Part shown: positions 7,301 through 10,005 of the stretch, one piece after another
Position numbering within the stretch: position 1 is the first letter of the stretch
How the letters are laid out: each line of letters starts with the position of its first letter
Assembly: GCA_030591125.1 (NCBI GenBank)
Contig: JAUVBP010000030.1
Span: 1 to 10,005, forward strand
From: Candidatus Woesearchaeota archaeon
Lineage (GTDB): Archaea > Nanobdellota > Nanobdellia > Woesearchaeales > UBA11576
DNA: 10,005 nt
Direction: 5' to 3'
The notes under the pieces: generated by a model
The model's input: the letters and a program-made list of their open reading frames with translations, nothing else
The model's database searches: none
Told to the model about the DNA's origin: nothing
Position numbers and translations under genes: made by a program

Positions 7301-7610
7301 CTTCGAGAAGAACAAGAGAGACAGGAAAGAGATAAGGGAGATCGCCAAGGATCCCCTGAACCAGATGAAGCGACTGAAGAAAGAGAACGTGAGCAGACCT
7401 ATAGAGAGAACCCGCCCTGAAAAAGTCAAAAAAGATATAGCAGGTGTTGAAAGGTTCAAGACAATATTGCTGCGCAGGATGAACAAGACCTGTCCTTCCA
7501 CCCCACCAGCACTTACCAGAAGCCCTAAGAAGAAGGACAGCACAGATATCAAAGATATAAACGACAAGATAGCAGAGATACGCAAGAGGATAAACAAGAT
7601 ACAGCGGTGA
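1329..7610 (+). CDS. Giant multidomain cell-surface protein with four TM segments and basic cytoplasmic tail
   Basis: About 2,093 residues. I chose ATG 1329 because AGAGGA (1314-1319) lies upstream; an in-frame ATG at 1296 lies deep in the regulator gene. Layout from 1329: basic N-terminus; TM anchor at about 51-70; N-terminal module (100-363) shared with the 230-residue protein downstream; acidic region (377-480); Cys-pair module A1 (486-554); DNRLRE-like domain (558-724); Ig-like and carboxypeptidase-regulatory-like domains (728-908); module A2 (911-981); jelly-roll-like segment (981-1111); fibronectin III (1112-1200); two Ig-like domains (1201-1384); fibronectin III (1385-1476); Cys-rich region with an 11-Gly hinge and two TSP1-like motifs (1647-1806); TMs at about 1834-1854, 1865-1885 and 1905-1927; basic tail to the end. 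Roughly 70 N-X-S/T sequons lie almost all outside. The charges fit inside-out-inside-out-inside. The likely role is surface structure or adhesion (inference). No catalytic motif was seen. Confidence 0.88.
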   Translation: MPRKTIQKKSRKEELSSLNGGLYSVNLEVEQATRDLDKHFHRISKSPVVQKTLAVALMLFVLVATLILFKGGEMTGWLVSTEQLTIHTQEADMNLTGTGDETITLNDLPESFNLRSLKLNGHVHGEGTFEVYLVDSSGERYLLMKEDETELLSRITMHAVNPPGQDTDKKKYQGDRPEERSITTSLEYATGSIWDADDDGVVYIEEGVIDLTVSGSTFNWAVDESRLCTAWTVRSLDEYVDTTLCHGATDCCALSDVAPEEDDWDAELYLFHGKYGTTDNNTVTAQVVFLNQSIGEETYLESVVGSTAALPAVFIEKPLFEFRDACVDTCSLPAGLNSTGYTIEFHLSRGVAFHILNMTYVIEDLSPKHIVAEDNGTVEINPEVEDSEGNVLAADIEFMDENDDVVSRKEMAARKARGIGAGLLGRDDNKLSISKGKYKVRLEFTDEDSPVESIEIKDVEIDGDEDEFINVDDVPETGEFSDYVEVYAIDPTAVNFTMATVSVTATGDTLYKCKEWDFAAQSCNGEWLLFKTGLVPGKTYTFTLTPDDPAFAETLQPNASEGMDAFVNQNAPAQNYGNLSFIVGAESGGNYVAALLKFNRSNIPGYADITSATLKLYFYDSPTNPSNAINLSTRMITSDWGESTVMWSTRPSYSGIYSDIVTLTDNYGWIEWDVTDGVQRWFNGSNPNYGIALVPDLVTASTDKRFYSSDHTNASLRPILDVNYTTEETNVTLIWPLNDTQHGDGDIYVGYEVSSEGDIAGCGLIYNGTVYDTDGSITEGALQRFKVTLNQDKDFLWSVNCTTSSGSMTTSEERLVHANTSKADFYGWVENYAGNRVNVTVDFVQDETIMFTSTGKVHALVIDDGLYNITVSPVNNSRIQDVTFVNINITKSLTKIVDLDHPPAGIWNKQFAVNPIVGNSSDNEMFTVSSIAGASSNIVYKCFDWNFTTQTCYGNWTAVQMITPGQAYTMILNLTDPGFGEGNVTSNLTAAEHSGSDVLAQVIVKDDTYYSADMKDASKALYLNFSLNLTDGTTLHIFARQNSGVTVGIYAQSDTLGTNPLGNFTVTSPTGEWYNVTLNMSTPTDGIWFGEGNGSGTDPGEEFDVVYAGITDTIPPGTVADLVDQSSGADWIYWNWTPPNVTDFSQAIVYINGSNVANTSDDHYNATGLAQYTDYMITVHTKDTSSNVNDTDVNSTAKTRDGIPPEYSSIIDDNDTMYLAGQDYMFNITWTDNVGVSAVTFEFDGTNHTNASNDGDEYHLTLTDLSAGSHSYTWYAQDAEGNSNDTGTRTVTINRIASAVNLLLDGTDGDIIIERTSSANLTGSRLTGEGNIELYRNGSLIASGSPVLTDVSAYNVEALYNITAVYPQSQNYSTSSETHWLTVDDTTPPGIVTGLVVLSKDNDSIFWAWNDPADADFAYTEVWLNGTNVQNTSGESYSATGLQQFTHYTISLRTVDDWGTVSTEWVNDTEQTDAACTENWMTNYTACVLNDTQVKYYTDTNSCGTTFTLPGDNGTIGSCDCVAQTDFNGSTTDLTGNDLTDMQGVILEVWPYATVEFLENITISSCIDIDSNAGIGPGYVSIDTTQLPELNRSANITMYSINLTVPQILLDGAECPSDICTEVNYSGGTYKFNVTHFTNYSVREGPYCGDSSCNGGESCSSCALDCGTCVAPGGGGGGGGGGGSSAPRSTVCEPEWLCYSWGPCTSNQQSRACFDANACNNETGMPATTQFCVEGCAERWACADWGACTEAGVQTRTCNDRANCGTDKRKPETVTPCEYGFCSDGKKNNDEAGVDCGGSCRECTPEEEKAAEDAKRNLLTGEAITVQPYEPMNPVYILPLLLLIALLIAVVALHKSKKICGKAKHILTAVHVILILAITILALLTFDADQITGEAVAEVVADVGIREMFILLLSSSLIIGAITYVTLHKGSHICELDPDRINPFTRVKDTLANIGSCIFKSRDDRYRPEITHSKKGLDEFKRSVQSSWSYIFEKNKRDRKEIREIAKDPLNQMKRLKKENVSRPIERTRPEKVKKDIAGVERFKTILLRRMNKTCPSTPPALTRSPKKKDSTDIKDINDKIAEIRKRINKIQR
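2785..2990 (+). other. Module A1 (Cys-pair surface repeat) in the giant protein
   Basis: This segment contains LYKCKEWDFAAQSC, then a W and PGKTYTFTL, ending DPAFAE. It aligns with module A2 at 4060-4270 (VYKCFDWNFTTQTC, then PGQAYTMIL and DPGFGE). The two cysteines, the tryptophans, the PG-x-x-YT turn and the final DP-x-F-x-E are shared, so this is an internal duplication inside the protein. The role is unknown; it is probably a disulfide-stabilised beta domain. Confidence 0.7.
3000..3500 (+). other. DNRLRE-like beta domain in the giant protein
   Basis: It begins with EGMDAFVNQNAP and QNYGN, then has LLKFNRSNIPG, SATLKLYFY, SDWGESTVMW and WDVTDGVQRW, and ends KRFYSSDHTNASLRPILDVNY. This order (D-x-(F/Y)-V, N-Y-G, LLKF, A-x-L-x-L-Y, W-x-E-x-x-x-W, W-D-V-T, F-x-S-x-(D/E), RP-x-L-x-V-x-Y) is the signature of DNRLRE / disaggregatase-related domains found in archaeal and bacterial secreted surface proteins. 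No catalytic residues are evident; a binding or structural role is likely. Confidence 0.8.
4060..4270 (+). other. Module A2 (Cys-pair surface repeat) in the giant protein
   Basis: This is the second copy of the module seen at 2785-2990, with VYKCFDWNFTTQTC, GNWTAVQ, TPGQAYTMIL and DPGFGE. It carries several sequons that A1 lacks, and the two copies are separated by about 360 residues of other domains. Confidence 0.7.
6268..6745 (+). other. Cys-rich stalk: two TSP1-like motifs and CxDG-type knots
   Basis: The order is a CGDSSCNGGESCSSC knot, an 11-residue polyglycine linker, then two thrombospondin type-1-like motifs (EWLCYSWGPC and RWACADWGAC, each followed by QxRxC or QTRTC and further cysteines). 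It ends with CSDGKKNNDEAGVDCGG and SCREC, a compact motif common in microbial surface proteins. The region sits directly before the C-terminal TM segments, so it probably forms a rigid disulfide-bonded stalk next to the membrane. Confidence 0.75.
6345..6377 (+). repeat. Polyglycine-encoding GGN tract (11 codons)
   Basis: Eleven consecutive glycine codons use a mix of GGA, GGC and GGT, so this is not a pure triplet repeat. It gives a flexible hinge between two Cys-rich parts of the giant surface protein. Confidence 0.85.
6826..7607 (+). other. Three-TM C-terminus and basic cytoplasmic tail of the giant protein
   Basis: TM helices around VYILPLLLLIALLIAVVAL, HVILILAITILALL and MFILLLSSSLIIGAITY are separated by a basic loop (HKSKKICGKAKH) and an acidic loop (DADQITGEAVAEVVAD). 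By the positive-inside rule the tail of about 165 residues is cytoplasmic. It is rich in Lys, Arg and Glu and contains probable helical, possibly coiled-coil, stretches such as DINDKIAEIRKRINKIQR. Such a long basic inner tail on a surface protein is unusual. Confidence 0.7.
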
Positions 7611-7645
7611 GCAATCATGCCATCCAAAAAGACAAAACATCACGC

Positions 7646-7658
7646 AAACATTTTTATA
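7646..7658 (+). promoter_or_regulatory. Core promoter (TATA box) before the 230-residue surface protein
   Basis: AAACATTTTTATA, with the TATA element TTTTTATAT at 7651-7659, centred about 27 bases before the ATG at 7682. The leader is therefore only a few bases long or absent. The 13-base core is identical to that at 790-802 before the HTH regulator. Its presence supports the ATG at 7682 over the upstream GTG at 7607. Confidence 0.6.
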
Positions 7659-7681
7659 TGCTCGGATACTGGAGAGATATC

Positions 7682-8374
7682 ATGGTACAGGACCATACAA
7701 AAAGCAAGCTTCTGATGATGGAAGGGGCATTCGCAGTGCTGGTGCTCATATTCCTGGCAGCATTCGCACTTGACCAGTTCTTCCCGACTGAACAAGTACC
7801 TATCGATGGAGGGACACCAGGAATAGTAGGGTTTGTCCCGCTGGCCATAAGCAGTCAACCGATAGACCTACTCACACTTGAACCAAGAAGCTTTGTCCTT
7901 TTCTCTGAAAAGACAGAATCTTTCCTTCTCACATCATTCAGGCTGTCTGGCCAGGTGAATGGAGAGGGAAGAGCAGAGATAACATTAGACAACGGACTCG
8001 GCCAAGAGCTTCTGATATACTCAAATGTGAAAGATAGACAAGGCAACCTGATAACAGGCATGGCGACCGCAAAAGACGGACCATCTTCTACAGAAGGTGT
8101 GCCTGCCGAAACCGATGATACAGTATCCTCCCCAGGCACAGAAGATAGAGCGTGGTTCAAGATAATGCCACAGGACGACCTAGCGACAGAAAGGCCATCA
8201 ATAGAAACAGGCGATGATAAGCAGACAGTGCAGGGCCATTTCAAGGATGAATGTTCAGACACCTGCTACATAAGCATGAAGATGCAGGAAGGACTTTATT
8301 ATATACTGAAAGTGAAGGTCGATCCAGGAACAGAGGTCAGGATAACTGAACTGACATACACTCTTGATGTCTAG
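7682..8374 (+). CDS. Membrane-anchored surface protein related to the giant protein's N-terminal module
   Basis: 230 residues from ATG 7682. GGAGAG (7671-7676) lies five bases upstream and a TATA box lies upstream of that; the longer frame from GTG 7607 would place the promoter inside the gene. One TM anchor spans about residues 12-30, so the rest is probably outside the cell. An early beta stretch with SFRLSGQVNGEGRAEITL resembles SLKLNGHVHGEGTFEVYL in the giant protein. An acidic Ser/Thr/Pro-rich linker covers about residues 119-150. The C-terminus has FKDECSDTCYISM and ends ITELTYTLDV, matching FRDACVDTCSLP and LNMTYVIED there. C191 and C195 are probably a disulfide or CxxxC pair. I recognise no named family. 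It could be a partner or a cut-down relative of the giant protein; the gene follows it by 71 bases. Confidence 0.8.
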   Translation: MVQDHTKSKLLMMEGAFAVLVLIFLAAFALDQFFPTEQVPIDGGTPGIVGFVPLAISSQPIDLLTLEPRSFVLFSEKTESFLLTSFRLSGQVNGEGRAEITLDNGLGQELLIYSNVKDRQGNLITGMATAKDGPSSTEGVPAETDDTVSSPGTEDRAWFKIMPQDDLATERPSIETGDDKQTVQGHFKDECSDTCYISMKMQEGLYYILKVKVDPGTEVRITELTYTLDV

Positions 8375-8413
8375 ATAGATATCAAGATACAGAAATAGGT
8401 AAAGGTAATCAAA

Positions 8414-8881
8414 ATGAGAGTCGAAAGAGAACACATCGCCACCGCAGTCGTGGCAACGATCGCAGTGCTCGTGATTGTAGGAGGTTTTGCCTCATTCAGC
8501 GGGCTTTCAGTATACCACCAGCCACTCACTCTAGAGCTCCATAAGACAGAGTTCAGGCAAGGTGACGTATTTGACGTCAATGTTGTCGTAAATCCTGTCA
8601 CGTTCCTTGCAGACGAGACAATCATGGTCTACCTGGACGGGAATGCTGTCGCAGCAATAGCACTGAAAAGATATCTTGATGACAACGGCATCGATTATGG
8701 CAGCGAAGTCAAGAACCTCGGACAGAACAATGCTGAGATCATAAACCTCCAGGCACCCCTAACAGTGAACCTGGCAGACTATGTGTCAATGGAGCCCATG
8801 TATCCCGGCACAGTGCACCTGCTGACAGTGGAGTTCTCAAGAGGGGATGCATCAGCAGAGGAAGCGTTCAGGATAGGGTAA
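8414..8881 (+). CDS. Membrane-anchored small Ig-like protein, function unknown
   Basis: 155 residues. A single TM anchor lies at about residues 8-28 after a short basic N-terminus, followed by a SGLSVY stretch and an extracytoplasmic domain of alternating beta strands (LTLELHKTEFRQGDVFDVNV, TIMVYLDGNAV, TVHLLTVEFSRG). The 'F-x-x-GD-x-(F/V)-x-V' and 'VYLDG' patterns suggest an Ig-like fold, as in many small archaeal surface proteins. There are no cysteines. ATG 8414 is preceded by AAGGTAAT (8405-8412), a weak ribosome site. The gap from the previous gene is 39 bases with no clear promoter, so the two are probably cotranscribed. No named family is recognised. Confidence 0.75.
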   Translation: MRVEREHIATAVVATIAVLVIVGGFASFSGLSVYHQPLTLELHKTEFRQGDVFDVNVVVNPVTFLADETIMVYLDGNAVAAIALKRYLDDNGIDYGSEVKNLGQNNAEIINLQAPLTVNLADYVSMEPMYPGTVHLLTVEFSRGDASAEEAFRIG

Positions 8882-8884
8882 ATC

Positions 8885-8903
8885 TTTTCTAGTCCATCTT
8901 TTT
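8885..8903 (+). terminator. Possible U-rich archaeal terminator
   Basis: TTTTCT (8885-8890) and a T5 run (8899-8903) lie within 25 bases after the stop of the 155-residue protein. Archaeal polymerase can stop at such U tracts. The tracts also abut the start of the glycosyltransferase gene, which shows no obvious TATA box, so read-through is equally plausible. Confidence 0.25.
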
Positions 8904-8913
8904 CTAAGGCAAA

Positions 8914-9636
8914 ATGGCAGAAATATCCAAAAAAAAGGTATTGATAGGATGTCCGACATACAGCAGGTACAAGTACTGCATAGATGAGTATCTTAAGGCA
9001 GTGCAGGACATAGAACATGACAGTTATGATCTGCTGTTGGTGGATAACTCCCCTGATGACTCATTCTTCAAAGAACTGAAAAGCAGAGGGGTCAATATCG
9101 TGAAGATTGCCCATTGTGAACCTGCACGCGAGAGGATAATCCGAGCACGGAATGTATTGCGTGACAGGGCGATAGATGGAGGATATGACCACTTCCTCTC
9201 CCTGGAACAGGACATAATAGTAAGACCAGATATCCTGAAGAGACTATTGGCGCACGGCAAGGACATAGTGACCGCCTACTATGGGAATGATATGATGCTG
9301 ACTGTCAAGCACAAACAGACAGGAGAGCTCAAGAAAGTGCGCGTGAACCTGCCACTGGTGTATATCAAAGGCAGCGAAGGGAAGATACGTCGTGCCAACC
9401 CACAAGATGTGCTGAAAAAAGGCCTTGTTGAAGTGGGTGCGATGGGACTGGGCTGCCTGCTCATATCAACCGAAGTCCTCAAGAAAGTGAAGTTCAGATA
9501 TGATCCTGAGAAGAAAGCATTCGATGACATGTATTTCTGCAAGGATGCAAAAGAAGCAGGGTATAAGCTATATATTGACGGGGATACAGTTGTGCAGCAC
9601 CTGCACAGGAAATGGGATGATGTCGGGGAGAGGTAG
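8914..9636 (+). CDS. GT-A fold glycosyltransferase (GT2/Anp1-like)
   Basis: 240 residues. It starts with KKKVLIGCPTYSRYK, the nucleotide-sugar binding strand and turn of GT-A enzymes, then LLLVDNSPDD (residues 41-49). The metal-binding position is EQD (98-100, in FLSLEQDIIV) in place of the classic DxD; this and ERIIRARNVLRD before it resemble the Anp1/GT2-like group. The C-terminal part has FDDMYFCKDAKEAGYKLYID (203-222) and then VVQHLH, the usual acidic catalytic region and final histidine of inverting family-2 enzymes. It probably transfers a sugar from an activated donor at the cytoplasmic face of the membrane; donor and acceptor cannot be told. There are no TM segments. ATG 8914 lies 32 bases after the previous gene. 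The context suggests a part in decorating surface proteins or lipids (inference). Confidence 0.88.
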   Translation: MAEISKKKVLIGCPTYSRYKYCIDEYLKAVQDIEHDSYDLLLVDNSPDDSFFKELKSRGVNIVKIAHCEPARERIIRARNVLRDRAIDGGYDHFLSLEQDIIVRPDILKRLLAHGKDIVTAYYGNDMMLTVKHKQTGELKKVRVNLPLVYIKGSEGKIRRANPQDVLKKGLVEVGAMGLGCLLISTEVLKKVKFRYDPEKKAFDDMYFCKDAKEAGYKLYIDGDTVVQHLHRKWDDVGER

Positions 9637-9675
9637 GTATCAGTTTACACACCCACTGGACATGCTCGCATAAGC

Positions 9676-9683
9676 TCTTTAAA
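9676..9683 (+). promoter_or_regulatory. TATA box for a leaderless homing endonuclease gene
   Basis: CTTTAAAT centred near 9680 lies about 25 bases before ATG 9705, so the transcript should start at or next to the start codon. No Shine-Dalgarno is seen before this ATG, consistent with a leaderless mRNA. Confidence 0.55.
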
Positions 9684-9704
9684 TCTCAAAAACATCCTTA
9701 TTCT

Positions 9705-10005
9705 ATGCTTAAACTCAATAAATCAAAGCAAACAATTCAAAACACCCCAATAACTGAAGATTTAGCTTACTTCATAGGCGTTTTACACTCTGATGGGTGT
9801 ACATATAAATTTCACGATAAACAAACAAATAAAACAGTCATGCGGCTCAATCTACAGATAGGAGAAAAATCACTCCCTATGGCCAAAAAATTCAAGAAAA
9901 TACTTCTTGACTGTTTTAACAGAACAGTAAACATACGTCAAAGACCTAACTCTAAACTATATTCAATACAAACATCAATAAACCAACTTTGGGACACGTT
10001 TTCAA
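9705..10005 (+). CDS. LAGLIDADG homing endonuclease, N-terminal part, runs off the window
   Basis: The frame is open from ATG 9705 to the window end (100 codons plus one base) with no stop. Residues 20-31 read LAYFIGVLHSDG, a clear LAGLIDADG helix with its packing glycine (G25) and catalytic acid (D30). Afterwards come MRLNLQIGEKSLPMAKKFKK and a later SIQTSINQLW strand, the usual beta-sheet and helix order of these enzymes. The family cuts long DNA targets and promotes copying of its own gene or host intron. No intein or intron boundaries are visible, so this looks like a free-standing gene. It is AT-rich (about 35% GC over its first 60 bases I counted, against about 52% just upstream) and uses codons unlike its neighbours, which suggests recent arrival. 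Whether a second LAGLIDADG motif follows cannot be seen. Confidence 0.85.
   Translation, partial: MLKLNKSKQTIQNTPITEDLAYFIGVLHSDGCTYKFHDKQTNKTVMRLNLQIGEKSLPMAKKFKKILLDCFNRTVNIRQRPNSKLYSIQTSINQLWDTFS

Noticed and set aside
7560..7610. Sortase (LPxTG) or archaeosortase (PGF-CTERM) sorting signal at the giant protein's end
   Set aside because: No such motif is present; the C-terminus is a long basic tail after three TM helices.
7607..7681. GTG start for the 230-residue surface protein
   Set aside because: It would put the TATA box inside the coding region and add 25 non-hydrophobic residues before the anchor; ATG 7682 has both SD and promoter.

Overview
The window looks archaeal, most likely from the DPANN group (Woesearchaeota/Pacearchaeota-like). 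This rests on AT-rich TATA-type promoters a fixed distance before genes, probable leaderless or short-leader starts, heavy use of AGA/AGG and ATA codons, a SpoIIM-family membrane protein, a small HTH protein of a style common in those lineages, and very large sequon-rich surface proteins carrying membrane-proximal 'TGxA/TGxV' motifs. The lineage is an inference; no rRNA or other phylogenetic marker is present.

Layout. Bases 1-264 hold the C-terminal end of a SpoIIM/DUF95-type membrane protein (+ strand). A 72-residue two-TM protein converges on it from the minus strand (281-499). A gene-free stretch follows (about 500-877). It contains the minus-strand promoter with an overlapping palindrome, and then seven copies of a 15-bp direct repeat, four of them in an exact 22-bp tandem phase. 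A TATA box lies between the last two copies. Next comes a regulator made of two tandem copies of the same HTH domain (914-1339). Its 3' end overlaps the start of a gene for a giant, about 2,093-residue, membrane-anchored cell-surface protein (1329-7610).

The giant protein has an N-terminal membrane anchor and a very long extracellular region. That region includes a DNRLRE-like domain, Ig/fibronectin-III-like domains, an internally duplicated Cys-containing module, a polyglycine hinge and thrombospondin-1-like and other Cys-rich modules. Three C-terminal TM segments and a highly basic cytoplasmic tail follow. After it, from a separate promoter, come a 230-residue membrane-anchored protein related to the giant protein's N-terminal module (7682-8374), a 155-residue membrane-anchored Ig-like protein (8414-8881), and a GT-A family glycosyltransferase (8914-9636). 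The last 301 bases hold the truncated start of an AT-rich, probably leaderless LAGLIDADG homing endonuclease gene (9705 onward).

Working model (inference). This is a cell-surface locus. The double-HTH protein binds the 22-bp-phased repeats and controls its own transcription and that of the translationally coupled giant surface protein. The two smaller anchored proteins are possible partners, and the nearby glycosyltransferase may help glycosylate the roughly 70 N-X-S/T sites. The repeat array, regulator and surface-protein arrangement is the most interesting unit here.
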